Assembly: GCA_903970145.1 (NCBI GenBank)
Contig: CAJCHO010000120.1
Coordinates: forward strand, 1 to 55,469
Direction: 5' to 3'
Source: Mycobacteriaceae bacterium
GTDB taxonomy: Bacteria > Pseudomonadota > Gammaproteobacteria > Burkholderiales > Burkholderiaceae_D
DNA: 55,469 nucleotides
In this document: one piece after another, positions 9,470-18,788 of the stretch
Layout: each line of letters opens with the position of its first letter
Numbering within the stretch: position 1 is the stretch's first letter
The notes under the pieces: model-generated
Told to the model about the DNA's origin: nothing
The model's database searches: none
The model's input: the letters and a program-made list of their open reading frames with translations, nothing else
Position numbers and translations under genes: made by a program

Positions 9470-10948
9470 ATGTCACGTTTTCTCCCCATCGCATTGCTGC
9501 TGCTGCAGTTGGTGCTGCTGCTTGTACCAGCAGTTTCAACCACAGCTGCCTACGTATTCATGGTAGTCGCACCCCTGCTGACGGCCGGGGCGACTTTCTG
9601 GCGCGCGCGCCATGAATCGCCGGTCGCAAAGGCCGGATGGAGTCTCCTGACGCTGGCCCTGGTGATCTGGGCGTCGGGAGCCTTCATCAATCTCTGGGAA
9701 GAACTGATTCTTGGACACGTCGGCCAGATGTATCGCAGCACAATACTCGCCTTCAGTCTTGCCACCGTCCCTGCAGTCTTGCTTCTGGCCGGCGACTGGC
9801 GCTCAAGCGCAAGGCGTTATACCTGGATAATCGACGCAGCCCTGGCACTGACCCTGGGTTTCAGTTACTTCCTGTTGACCTGGTCGCTGATTAACGACTA
9901 TAGCGATCCCAGTGCACCCGGCGTGACCTATGTGGTGTGGCTTCTCGACGCACAGAACCTCTACCTGACGAGCGGTGCCGCGATACGCTGGTGTGTGGCG
10001 CAGGACAGACCCGAGCGCGACCTGTTTCGTTCATTGACGATCTACTCGCTGATCTATTCCCTGATTGTCTTTGCCAATGACCATTTGATTGCGGGCGATC
10101 CGGCATACGGTCCGCAGTTGTCGTCGATCATCACAATCGCCTTCGCGGTGCTCGCGACCTTCGCACTGAGTCCCACCGCCAAAGGTTCGGTGCGGCGCGC
10201 GAGCGTCAAAATGGAGAATGCCGTGCGCAGTGCAAGCCCGATCCTCCTCGCTGCAGCGCTGTTGCTGGTCTCGCTCGCTCTGATCCGGATCAACTATGTG
10301 GCGGGAGCGGCTGGGGTTCTTGTGACCGTGCTCGGATCCGGACTGCGCAATACGGTGCGCAACGTACGTCACATCGAGCGCGAGGACAATCTGCGACGGG
10401 AACGCTCACAGCTGCGCGTGATCGCCTGGACCGATGCACTGACGGGCATCCCCAATCGCCATTACCTCGATGAGGCGCTGCGCAAAGCCGAGCGACGGGA
10501 GCGGCGCGCGGGAGTGACGCTCGCGATCCTGATGATCGACATCGATCTGTTCAAGATGCTCAACGATCGCTATGGACATCCCGCCGGTGACGCGTGCCTG
10601 CGGGATGTCGCGCAGCTTCTGCAGGAAGCTCTGGTACGTCCGGATGATATCCTGGCGCGCTATGGCGGCGAGGAATTCGTGGCGCTGTTGCGGGACACGG
10701 ACGCGAAAGGTGCCCGGGTAGTCGCCGAGCGCCTGCGTGTGGTCGTCGAAGCAGCAGGAATCGAGAACCTTGCCAGTCCGTTCAAGGTCGTGACGGTCAG
10801 CATCGGCGTGGCCAATGCCGCACTGAGCGGCAGCTTTGGCGCGATGCGCCTGATGGAGCTGGCCGACAAGGCACTCTACGAGGCCAAGAGCGCTGGCCGG
10901 AACCAGGTCCGTCATCTTGAGGACACAGCGCCTGACCATGATGTGTAA
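9470..10948 (+). CDS. Membrane-bound diguanylate cyclase
   Basis: 492 residues. The first 300 residues are mainly membrane helices (about eight segments), with no recognisable soluble sensor domain, so the signal probably enters through the membrane part. GGDEF domain from about residue 325: the DxLTGIPNR entry motif, DIDLFKMLNDRYGHPAGD substrate region, GGEEF active site at 399-403 and RPDD I-site at 390-393. All residues for catalysis and product inhibition are present. The product is c-di-GMP. It ends 63 bp before the ABC exporter genes on the same strand. Which process it controls cannot be told from position. Confidence 0.93.
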   Translation: MSRFLPIALLLLQLVLLLVPAVSTTAAYVFMVVAPLLTAGATFWRARHESPVAKAGWSLLTLALVIWASGAFINLWEELILGHVGQMYRSTILAFSLATVPAVLLLAGDWRSSARRYTWIIDAALALTLGFSYFLLTWSLINDYSDPSAPGVTYVVWLLDAQNLYLTSGAAIRWCVAQDRPERDLFRSLTIYSLIYSLIVFANDHLIAGDPAYGPQLSSIITIAFAVLATFALSPTAKGSVRRASVKMENAVRSASPILLAAALLLVSLALIRINYVAGAAGVLVTVLGSGLRNTVRNVRHIEREDNLRRERSQLRVIAWTDALTGIPNRHYLDEALRKAERRERRAGVTLAILMIDIDLFKMLNDRYGHPAGDACLRDVAQLLQEALVRPDDILARYGGEEFVALLRDTDAKGARVVAERLRVVVEAAGIENLASPFKVVTVSIGVANAALSGSFGAMRLMELADKALYEAKSAGRNQVRHLEDTAPDHDV

Positions 10949-11011
10949 GGGCAGTCGTGTCGCGCGTGTCTTGCGTTGGAGCCTTGACTCTGAATTCGAA
11001 GGGGAGTGAGC

Positions 11012-11971
11012 ATGCTGGTGGCACGCAATCTGGTCAAGCGATTTAAGGACCGCGTAGCGGTCGACGGAATCTGCTTTGAGGTTCGACGAGGGTCGACCCT
11101 CGGGCTGCTTGGACCCAACGGTGCCGGCAAGACGACAACCCTTTCCATGCTGATCGGCTTGCTGTCTCCGGATTCAGGGGAGGTCCTGCTCGACGGCGCG
11201 CCAATCGGCACGGGCGCGGGTGGTCAGAAGCATCGCATTGGCCTCGTTCCCCAGGATCTTGCGCTCTACGACGAACTGTCGGCCTGGGCCAATCTGCAGC
11301 TGTGTGGCGGCTTGTATGGCGTGACCGGTGAGCCTCTCAAGAAGCGCGCAAAGGATGCGCTCGAGTTGGTGGGACTGGGCGATCGCGCGCACGATCGGGT
11401 TGGCAGCTTTAGCGGTGGCATGAAGCGACGCCTGAATATTGCTGGCGCTCTGCTACACGATCCGGAGCTGATTCTGCTCGATGAACCAACCGTTGGTGTC
11501 GATCCGCAATCGCGCAATGCAATCTTCGAGAATCTTGAAGAACTGCGGCGGCGCGGCAAGACCCTGGTTTATACGACGCATTACATGGAGGAAGCCGAGC
11601 GCTTGTGTGATCAGATCGTGATCATCGATCACGGCAAGGTGATCGCCGACGACGACCTGGCAGGCCTGTATCGGCTGCTCGAAGGCACCAATGAAGTCAC
11701 GCTGGAGCTTGCCAGCGAGGCCGACACGCAGTTGCTCACCGACCTTCGCGCGCTGGATGGCGTTTCGAGCGTCCTCCCAGAAGGACGCCTCGTGCGCCTC
11801 GAAATTGCCGACGTGGGAGTGACTCTGGCACGTGCCCTCGATCTGGTGGTCGCCCGCGGGGTGGACGTAGTGACCCTGCGCAGCGAGCATGCCAGTCTTG
11901 AGAGCGTGTTTCTGCTCCTTACCGGACGCGAATTGCGTGACGCCAGCCAGGCGGGGAGCTCTGCATCATGA
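11012..11971 (+). CDS. ABC-2 exporter, ATP-binding subunit
   Basis: 319 residues from the ATG at 11012, chosen because GGGGAG at 11001-11006 has correct spacing. A GTG six bases earlier overlaps that site. Walker A GPNGAGKTTT, Q-loop in VPQDLALYDELS, signature FSGGMKRRLN, Walker B LILLDEP and the switch His in YTTHYMEEAE are all present. The C-terminal 90 residues match the regulatory extension of CcmA/NatA-type subunits of drug or lipid exporters. The stop overlaps the permease start by 4 bp (ATGA), so the two are translationally coupled. The substrate is unknown. Confidence 0.95.
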   Translation: MLVARNLVKRFKDRVAVDGICFEVRRGSTLGLLGPNGAGKTTTLSMLIGLLSPDSGEVLLDGAPIGTGAGGQKHRIGLVPQDLALYDELSAWANLQLCGGLYGVTGEPLKKRAKDALELVGLGDRAHDRVGSFSGGMKRRLNIAGALLHDPELILLDEPTVGVDPQSRNAIFENLEELRRRGKTLVYTTHYMEEAERLCDQIVIIDHGKVIADDDLAGLYRLLEGTNEVTLELASEADTQLLTDLRALDGVSSVLPEGRLVRLEIADVGVTLARALDLVVARGVDVVTLRSEHASLESVFLLLTGRELRDASQAGSSAS

Positions 11972-13287
11972 AAATGTCCCAGGTAATCGCCCTGGTGCGC
12001 ACCGACCTGCTTTTGCACCTGACCAATCGGCGCGCACTCATTATCAGCATTCTGGTTCCCATCATCATCGCCGCGTTTTTTGGTTACCTGTTTGGCAACT
12101 CGGACAATGCTGCAGACCGTGGCAAGCTTCAGGTCGCGCTCGTCGACCATGACGCGAGCGACGCGTCGCGCGAGATCATCTCACAGCTTGGCAAGGAGGC
12201 CATGCTGGCCACGCATGTGCTTGAAGAGGATGAAGCGCGCGCGCAGGTTCGTAGCGGCAAGGCTGCGGTGGCGGTCGTATTTCCCGCGCAGTTTGCGAGC
12301 GCCGCCGAGCACGCATTTTTCCGACAGGGCAGCAAGCCTCAGGTCGAGATCCTGTTCGACCCGTCCCAAGCGATGCCTCACCTGGTTGTCGAGGGATTGC
12401 TGGCCCAGCACGGCATGCAGGTGCTCACGCGCGACGCGTTCTCGGGCGTTCAGGCGCGCGTCAACCTCGAGCAGGCTCTGGCGAGCGTGGATCGCTCAAG
12501 CGATCTGCCGCCAGCACAAAAAGAGGCTTTGCACGAGTTCCTCGCCTCCGCCCAAAAGCTCAACGCAAGCAGCACCGATCCAGCGGATGCTGAGCGGCAG
12601 AATCCGCTGGCGGCCGGCCTCAGCGTGCCCTACGAGGTGTCAGCGGAGCCGGTGACGTCTGGCTCGAATACGGCCTACAACTCCTACGCGCATTCGTTTG
12701 CCGGCATGGCGGTCCAGTTCATTCTCTTTGCCGGTATCGATGCAGGCGTCGTCTTGCTGCTGACCATGGAGCGCGGCTTGTGGCAGCGCCTGCGCGCTGC
12801 GCCGCTTGGCAAGTCCCAGCTGCTCCTGGCCAAGACCCTCGCGACGACGCTCATCAGTCTCGCAACCCTGGTGCTCATCTACTGTGCGGCGATACTGATC
12901 TTTAAGGTTCGAATCGAGGGGAGCATGGTCGGCTTTTTTGCCGTCGCGATTTCCTTTTGTCTGCTCAATGCGTCCTTTGGCTTGCTACTCGCCTCGATCG
13001 GTCGCACTGCAAGCACTACCCGCGGGCTGGCGACGATGGTGACGATTCTGCTCGTCATGCTCGGCGGAGCCTGGGTGCCGGCCTTCGTGTTTCCCAAGTG
13101 GCTGCAGACGGTGTCACTATTCGTGCCCACCCGCTGGGCGGTCGACGGATTTGATGCCATGACATGGCGCGGATTGGGTCTTGACTCAGCCATCGGTCCG
13201 GTTGGGGTCATGCTCGGAACAGCGGTCGTCTGTCTGCTCATTGCGATATGGCGCATGCCGTGGGGCAGTTCGCGCCAAACCGCTTAG
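11968..13287 (+). CDS. ABC-2 exporter, permease subunit
   Basis: 439 residues. One membrane helix near residues 22-42 is followed by a large extracytoplasmic region of about 190 residues, then five C-terminal helices. This is the ABC2_membrane_3 (YhgE/NatB-like) layout. It pairs with the ATPase encoded immediately upstream through an ATGA overlap. The loop may contact a periplasmic partner, but no adaptor or outer-membrane gene follows. The next gene, an MFS carrier, begins after a 146-bp gap and probably has its own promoter. Confidence 0.93.
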   Translation: MKMSQVIALVRTDLLLHLTNRRALIISILVPIIIAAFFGYLFGNSDNAADRGKLQVALVDHDASDASREIISQLGKEAMLATHVLEEDEARAQVRSGKAAVAVVFPAQFASAAEHAFFRQGSKPQVEILFDPSQAMPHLVVEGLLAQHGMQVLTRDAFSGVQARVNLEQALASVDRSSDLPPAQKEALHEFLASAQKLNASSTDPADAERQNPLAAGLSVPYEVSAEPVTSGSNTAYNSYAHSFAGMAVQFILFAGIDAGVVLLLTMERGLWQRLRAAPLGKSQLLLAKTLATTLISLATLVLIYCAAILIFKVRIEGSMVGFFAVAISFCLLNASFGLLLASIGRTASTTRGLATMVTILLVMLGGAWVPAFVFPKWLQTVSLFVPTRWAVDGFDAMTWRGLGLDSAIGPVGVMLGTAVVCLLIAIWRMPWGSSRQTA

Positions 13288-13433
13288 CTTTTTCAGCCCG
13301 GACTTTTGTGCGGGACAGTCCTCGTCGGGTGGTCGAACGCTGCGCGGTTGCCCGGCTCATAGCGCGCGCGTAAGATCGCCTGTAGCGCGGAACACGTCGC
13401 GCCCCGGCAAGAGTCAAGAACCAGAGGTGTGAA

Positions 13434-14648
13434 ATGGCGTGGACCCGCGAGCAGCGTGTAGTTGTCATTGCAAGCTACCTTGGCTGGACGCTCGACGCGT
13501 TCGACTTCTTCCTGATGGTTTTCATGCTCAAAGCCATCGCAGCCGAGTTCATGGCCGATGTGACTGCCGTGGCCTTCGCGGTCACTCTGAGTCTGGCCAT
13601 GCGACCGCTGGGGGCACTGATTTTCGGTCGATTGGCGGACCGCTTCGGGCGGCGTCCCGTGCTGATGATCGACGTGGGCATCTACTCGCTACTCGAATTG
13701 CTGTCGGGATTTTCTCCCAATTTGACGGTGCTCCTGGTCCTGCGTGCGCTATTTGGTGTCGCCATGGGAGGCGAGTGGGGAATCGGTGCCGCGTTGACGA
13801 TGGAAACAGTACCGACCCATGCGCGCGGCCTGGTGTCGGGCATTCTGCAGGCGGGATATCCAACCGGGTATCTGTTGGCCTCGGTAGTCTATGGCTTGTT
13901 CTTTGATGCCATCGGCTGGCGCGGCATGTTCATGATCGGAGTGGCGCCAGCCCTGTTGATTCTCTACATCCGCCGCAATGTCCCCGAATCATCGTCGTGG
14001 GTCGCCTCGCAGTCCCGTCCGCGACCAAGCTGGTCCGTCATTTTTCAGCGCGACTGGAAGCTTGCGCTCTACGCCATCGCGCTGATGACCAGTTTCAACT
14101 TTTTTAGTCATGGTACTCAGGACATCTATCCGCTGTTTTTGCAGGCGCAGCACAAGTTTGACACGCACACCGTCAGCCTGATTGTCGTGACCTATAACAT
14201 CGGCGCGATTCTCGGGGGTCTGTGCTTTGGGTATCTGTCCGAGCGCATCGGTCGTCGCAATGCCATCACGCTTGCCGCGCTCATGGCACTGCCGATGATT
14301 CCACTGTGGGCGTTTTCCTCGAGTCCCTATGTGCTGGCCGCTGGAGCTTTCTGGATCCAGTTCGCCGTGCAGGGTGCCTGGGGGGTCATTCCGGCCCATC
14401 TGAACGAGCTTTCTCCAGACGATCTGCGCGCCACTTTTCCGGGCCTTGTCTATCAGCTGGGCAATCTGATTGCTTCGGGCAATGCACCGCTTCAGACAAT
14501 GATCGCTGAGAACAACGGCGGCAACTACGGACTCGCGCTTGGTCTCGTCGTCGGCGTTGTTTCGGTGATTATCGCTGTCCTGATCCGATTCAGTCCCGAG
14601 CGGCGAGGCGCTGATATGTCCGCTGGCACGAACGCACCTGCCACCTAG
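13434..14648 (+). CDS. MFS metabolite:H+ symporter (sialate/lactate type)
   Basis: 404 residues with the twelve-helix MFS pattern. Helix 1 carries GWTLDAFDFFLM, and the loop between helices 2 and 3 carries GRLADRFGRRP. The stretch GVAMGGEWGIGAALTME matches the SHS/AAHS symporter group (lactate, pyruvate, sialate or aromatic acids). The second half has GGLCFGYLSERIGRR, the mirrored loop motif. GAGGTG just upstream of the ATG is a good ribosome-binding site. Uptake of a small carboxylate by proton symport is the likely job. The substrate cannot be chosen between lactate-like and sialate-like acids, because no catabolic gene is adjacent. Confidence 0.88.
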   Translation: MAWTREQRVVVIASYLGWTLDAFDFFLMVFMLKAIAAEFMADVTAVAFAVTLSLAMRPLGALIFGRLADRFGRRPVLMIDVGIYSLLELLSGFSPNLTVLLVLRALFGVAMGGEWGIGAALTMETVPTHARGLVSGILQAGYPTGYLLASVVYGLFFDAIGWRGMFMIGVAPALLILYIRRNVPESSSWVASQSRPRPSWSVIFQRDWKLALYAIALMTSFNFFSHGTQDIYPLFLQAQHKFDTHTVSLIVVTYNIGAILGGLCFGYLSERIGRRNAITLAALMALPMIPLWAFSSSPYVLAAGAFWIQFAVQGAWGVIPAHLNELSPDDLRATFPGLVYQLGNLIASGNAPLQTMIAENNGGNYGLALGLVVGVVSVIIAVLIRFSPERRGADMSAGTNAPAT

Positions 14649-14724
14649 CAACGACCCGAACGGGGCTCGCCAGTGCGCGCCAGGGTCCTGCCCCTTTTAT
14701 CCGAACAACTGGAGGAATGGCGAA

Positions 14725-15765
14725 ATGATGATTGAGAAGATCGGGCTTCGCGCGCTCAGGGTGCGAGCTAATCGATGCCTCGCGGCATGTCTATTGGGCC
14801 TGATCGGCAATGCCTGCCTCGCGCAAAGCGCAAGTGGCCCGGATCCAGTTCGACCCGACCAGGTGGTGCACTCGCTCGAGGGGACCTATGGCGTCCATCC
14901 GGGGGAGCGCCGCAATCACATCAAGGGTACGTGTGCGCTTGGCGAGTTCGTAGGTACGGCGGAGGGGCGGCAGTTGAGTCGCTCCGCGCTATTTTCCGGT
15001 CAGCCGGTTCCGGTCGTCGCGCGCTTCTCGCTGGCCGGCGGGGATCCGAGCATTGCTGACGCAAGCCGCAGCGCGCGTGGAATGGCCCTGGAATTCCGTC
15101 TCCCGGGGGCAAGCCTGCAGCACATCACGATGTTGAATTCACCCGTTTTTATTGCAACGAGCCCGACCGGCTTTAACGACCTGATTCTTGCCAGCAAACC
15201 CGATCCGGCTACCGGCAAACCGGACCCAGAGGCCATCAAGGCCTATTTTGCGGGGCATCCTGAGGCGATGGCCATGGCGAGTTTCGTGCAGAGCCACGGG
15301 CCACCAACCAGCTACGCGAATGCCGCTTTTTATAGTATCCACACCTTCAAGTTCATCGATGCGCAGAATCAAGAACATCTGGTGCGTTGGCGTTTTGTCC
15401 CTCAAGATGGCGAAGTGACGATCCCGGCGGACGAACTCGCCGCCAAACCGCACGATTTTCTCGAACAGGGTCTAATCGATCGGACTGCCCGGGGCGCCGC
15501 CAAATGGGACATGATCGTTTACGTCGGCGAACCAGGGGACTCGATCGACAATCCGACGCTGGCCTGGCCTGAATCAAGAGTCCATGTCAAGGCCGGAACG
15601 CTTTCGATCACGTCCGCAATGCCTCAGCATGGGGCGCAATGCGAGAACGTGAATTTCAATCCACTGGTGATGGCTGACGGAATAGCGCCAACCAACGATC
15701 CGATCCTGTTGTTTCGCTCCCCGTCCTACGCGATCTCGTTTGGCAAACGTATCTCAGGCCAGTGA
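14725..15765 (+). CDS. Periplasmic catalase-related peroxidase (SrpA-like)
   Basis: 346 residues with a signal peptide ending near ACLAQ (residue 33). The mature protein is a minimal catalase core. HIKG holds the distal His. VARFSLAGG and SARGMALEF match the haem pocket, NSPVFIATSP matches the catalase NNTPVFF strand, and RSPSYAISFGKR near the C-terminus supplies the probable haem-ligand Tyr. The protein is much shorter than true catalases (about 480-750), as in the SrpA/catalase-family peroxidases. It should destroy peroxides or oxidise organic donors in the periplasm. GGAGG precedes the start. The stop overlaps the start of the helicase gene by 4 bp, an unusual pairing. Confidence 0.88.
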   Translation: MMIEKIGLRALRVRANRCLAACLLGLIGNACLAQSASGPDPVRPDQVVHSLEGTYGVHPGERRNHIKGTCALGEFVGTAEGRQLSRSALFSGQPVPVVARFSLAGGDPSIADASRSARGMALEFRLPGASLQHITMLNSPVFIATSPTGFNDLILASKPDPATGKPDPEAIKAYFAGHPEAMAMASFVQSHGPPTSYANAAFYSIHTFKFIDAQNQEHLVRWRFVPQDGEVTIPADELAAKPHDFLEQGLIDRTARGAAKWDMIVYVGEPGDSIDNPTLAWPESRVHVKAGTLSITSAMPQHGAQCENVNFNPLVMADGIAPTNDPILLFRSPSYAISFGKRISGQ

Positions 15766-17897
15766 GCGTCACTGAAATTGCGCTTTCATCCATGGCATCG
15801 AACGAGCTCGGCGGGACTCAGACGCAAGCCAGTCGAGATTATCTCGACGAACTCAATCCCGAACAGCGTTGCGCGGTCGAGTTCGGCATGGAGGATGCTA
15901 CGGGGGGCGGGCCGCTATTGATCATTGCCGGGGCCGGCACCGGCAAGACCCAAACCCTTGCCTATCGGCTCGCCCACCTTCTGGTGCGCGGCGCTGATGC
16001 GCGGCGTGTGTTATTGATGACCTTCTCGCGGCGCGCAGCGAGGGAACTTGAGCATCGAGTGGGGAAGATAGTGCAACAGGTGCTCAACCTCGATGCGGGC
16101 ACGGGGCATCTGACTCTGCCCTGGTGTGGAACCTTTCATGGCATTGGGGCTCGCCTGTTGCGCGAATACGCGACGCGCGTCGGGCTGGACGCAAGCTTTA
16201 CCATCCTCGATCGTGCCGATAGCGTCGACCTGATGGGCATCGTGCGCTACCAGCAGGGCTATTCCGAGACCGAGCGACGCTTTCCGAGCAAGGCAAGCTG
16301 CCTGTCGATCTACTCGCGCGCGGTCAACTCGCGAGAACCCCTGCAGGTGCTGCTCGACGGTGCTTACCCGTGGTGTTCGACCTGGAAGTCGGCGCTCGAC
16401 GAACTTTTCGCCGCCTATGTCGCGCAAAAGCAGGCTCAGCACATCCTTGACTACGATGACCTGCTTTTGTATTGGGCGCATATGATGGAGGATCCCGAAC
16501 TCGGTGGTGAGATCGGCGCGCGCTTTGATCACGTGCTGGTCGACGAGTATCAGGATACGAACGCCCTACAGTCGGACATCGTGCACGCCTTGCGACCCAG
16601 TGGGCATGGAGTTACCGTTGTCGGGGACGATGCGCAGTCGATCTATTCTTTCCGTTCCGCAACGGTGCGCAACATCCTCGATTTTGCCCAGCACTACCAG
16701 CCGGCAGCGGCACGTGTGAGCCTCGCGCGCAATTACCGGTCATCACCGCAGATCCTCTCGGCGTGTAATGCGGTCATTGGTCTGGCAAAGGAGGGCTTCG
16801 AAAAGAGGCTCTGGTCGGATCGCGCAGCGACTCCTCCAGCAGAGATCGTGGAGGTGGGCGATGAGACGGATCAGGCCCAATACGTCGCACGCTCGATCCT
16901 CGAGCGGCGTGAGACCGGAATGGCTTTGCGCAATCAGGCGGTGCTGTTTCGCACCTCCAGCCATAGCGCCCTGCTTGAAATTGAGTTGGCGCGCCGGGAT
17001 ATTCCCTTTGTGAAATACGGCGGCCTGCGCTTTCTCGAGGCAGCTCATATCAAGGATGTCCTGTCCTTGTTACGCTGGGCAGACAATCCGCACCATGGCC
17101 TGGCAGCCACCCGCGTGGCGCAGCTCTTGCCCGGCGTGGGCCCTGCCACTGCATCCCGCATTGCCGGGGCGGCCGCGTCCGGCGACATGCTCGCCGCGCT
17201 TGATCGCCTCGAGATTGCGGAGTCGCTGCGCGCGCCCTGGGATGAATTGCGCAGGGTGCTTCGGCGTCTGTCCAAAGGCGCGGCGCGCTGGCCGCTTGCG
17301 ATTGGCGAGGCGATCGAGTGGTATCTGCCACATCTGGAGCGTATCTACGATGATGCACGAGTCAGGCGCATTGATCTTGAGGACCTGGCGCGCATGGCGG
17401 CGCTCCACGGCACACGCGAGCGCTTTTTGACCGAAATGACTCTCGATCCACCGGAGGCAGTCGGCGATGAGGCTGGCGCGCCCTACAAGGACGATGACTT
17501 CCTTGTTCTCTCGACAATCCACTCAGCCAAGGGTCGCGAGTGGCGCGCAGTGAGCGTGCTCAATGTGGTTGACGGCTGCATTCCCTCGGACATGGCCACG
17601 GGAACCATCGCCGAGATCGAGGAGGAACGCCGCCTGCTATACGTGGCGATGACGCGCGCGCGTGATCACCTCAGCCTCGTGGTTCCGCGGCGCTTTTACA
17701 TTCACCAACAGTCCGACAAGGGCGACCGGCACGTCTATGCCCAGCGTTCGCGCTTTGTACCCGATGCGCTCCTGCCGCATTTCGCGCTTAGCGCCTGGCT
17801 GCCCACAGTTCCTCTCGCAAGCTCGTCCGTACCCAAGCCCAATGTCGCCCCGATCGATCTCGCCGAGAAGGTACGGCGCAGCTGGGAGCGCAACTAG
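15762..17897 (+). CDS. UvrD/PcrA-type superfamily 1 DNA helicase
   Basis: 711 residues from a GTG that overlaps the catalase stop (GTGA). SF1A motifs appear in order: Q motif LNPEQRCAV; Walker A AGAGTGKTQ; Ia TFSRRAARE; II VDEYQDTN; III VVGDDAQSIYSFR; IV LARNYRSS; V STIHSAKGREW; VI LYVAMTRARDHL. This is a full set for 3'-5' ATP-driven unwinding. There is no RecB-like nuclease domain, and no long C-terminal tail of the UvrD type beyond motif VI. Either a repair helicase or a Rep-like accessory helicase would fit. The neighbours give no clue. The gene converges on the lipoprotein gene 33 bp away. Confidence 0.93.
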   Translation: MSVTEIALSSMASNELGGTQTQASRDYLDELNPEQRCAVEFGMEDATGGGPLLIIAGAGTGKTQTLAYRLAHLLVRGADARRVLLMTFSRRAARELEHRVGKIVQQVLNLDAGTGHLTLPWCGTFHGIGARLLREYATRVGLDASFTILDRADSVDLMGIVRYQQGYSETERRFPSKASCLSIYSRAVNSREPLQVLLDGAYPWCSTWKSALDELFAAYVAQKQAQHILDYDDLLLYWAHMMEDPELGGEIGARFDHVLVDEYQDTNALQSDIVHALRPSGHGVTVVGDDAQSIYSFRSATVRNILDFAQHYQPAAARVSLARNYRSSPQILSACNAVIGLAKEGFEKRLWSDRAATPPAEIVEVGDETDQAQYVARSILERRETGMALRNQAVLFRTSSHSALLEIELARRDIPFVKYGGLRFLEAAHIKDVLSLLRWADNPHHGLAATRVAQLLPGVGPATASRIAGAAASGDMLAALDRLEIAESLRAPWDELRRVLRRLSKGAARWPLAIGEAIEWYLPHLERIYDDARVRRIDLEDLARMAALHGTRERFLTEMTLDPPEAVGDEAGAPYKDDDFLVLSTIHSAKGREWRAVSVLNVVDGCIPSDMATGTIAEIEEERRLLYVAMTRARDHLSLVVPRRFYIHQQSDKGDRHVYAQRSRFVPDALLPHFALSAWLPTVPLASSSVPKPNVAPIDLAEKVRRSWERN

Positions 17898-17930
17898 CCT
17901 GAGGCAAGAGCGGTCGTGCTTGGGCTTGCG

Positions 17931-18398
17931 TTATCGGGGAGCGCACTGGAACGTGACCGTTCTGGTGCCGTCAGGATTGTTGCTAACAGTCGAAATCGTC
18001 CGGGGCGAGCCGCTGTTCATGCAATAGACTTCCGCGTTGCGCGAGGCATCGAGCAGTTCCTGGTCCGACCGATAGTTATAGGTCAGGTTGGAATTCAGCG
18101 CGAGTTGCTGCGGCGGCAGGTTGCCCACGGCTACACACTCGAACACGACGTTCTTGGTACCGTCCTGCTGTGTCGTGATGCTCGTCGTGCGCGGGCTCGC
18201 GTGATAGGGCGAGCAGAAATTCATCGCATTGACGTTCGCCTGAAGCAGCTCCTGGTCACCGCGATAGTTGTAGGTGACTGAGGGATTGCTTGCCTGTACC
18301 TGCTGCGGGGGGATATTTGGCGACGCGCAGCCGGATAAGATTAGAAGGGCCGCTATGCTTGATTTGCACATCTGCGACCTTGAGGGCATTGGGATCAT
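17931..18398 (-). CDS. Lipoprotein made of two tandem repeats, unknown function
   Basis: About 155 residues. AAGGAG lies six bases before the ATG at 18398; an ATG directly before it (18401) is the alternative. The signal peptide ends in a lipobox LSGC, so the protein is lipid-anchored. The mature part consists of two copies of a roughly 60-residue unit. Each starts with N(I/L)PPQQ, continues with (V/L)TYNYR(G/S)DQELL and SPRT, and ends D-GT+-V-F-C. Each unit has two cysteines, probably forming a disulfide. I do not recognise the family. The longer upstream-extended frame lacks a signal sequence and is not the protein. Confidence 0.75.
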   Translation of the reverse strand: MIPMPSRSQMCKSSIAALLILSGCASPNIPPQQVQASNPSVTYNYRGDQELLQANVNAMNFCSPYHASPRTTSITTQQDGTKNVVFECVAVGNLPPQQLALNSNLTYNYRSDQELLDASRNAEVYCMNSGSPRTISTVSNNPDGTRTVTFQCAPR

Positions 18399-18788
18399 CA
18401 TAATCTCCTTATCATTTCGATTAATCCGCCAAAGGCGGACGTGACACGCGATCGCCGATCGATGGCGCGCGTGCTTTGCTGATCTGGCCAGTGGGTGAGT
18501 GCGGTCCACCTTCCGTATACCGCGACCCGTACCCAATCTGGCCGACGTGGCCACGATGGACGCCGGGCGCTGGCACGTCTGTTCGGCAGCGAACCAAATT
18601 CGCCCTTTGACCCAAGCGTGGCGTGCCGATCGGCGCTCAGTCTGCTGCCACACAGACCGCCAGCCGCCATGCGACTAGTTTGGGTTCAAGGGCGCACCGC
18701 AGCGGCTGCGAGAAGGGCTTGGTGCGCCACTCCAAAAGGGAAATGACCATGAATTCGCGCGGCAGCCATTCACTCGGGAGCGACTAGC
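18399..18788. other. 390-bp divergent intergenic region with small hairpins and a 12-codon ORF
   Basis: The region separates the leftward lipoprotein gene from the rightward PRC-barrel gene and must hold both promoters. Visible structures are TCCGCC-AAA-GGCGGA (18425-18439, in the lipoprotein leader) and GGCGCACC/GGTGCGCC arms at 18691-18698 and 18721-18728. There is also a 12-codon frame at 18749-18787 preceded by AGGG, which stops 1 bp before the PRC gene start. No larger gene is supported. Confidence 0.5.

Noticed and set aside
18743..18760. ATGACCATGAATTCG resembles the lacZ-alpha start of cloning vectors
   Set aside because: The match is short, the flanking sequence is chromosomal in character, and no further vector sequence follows.
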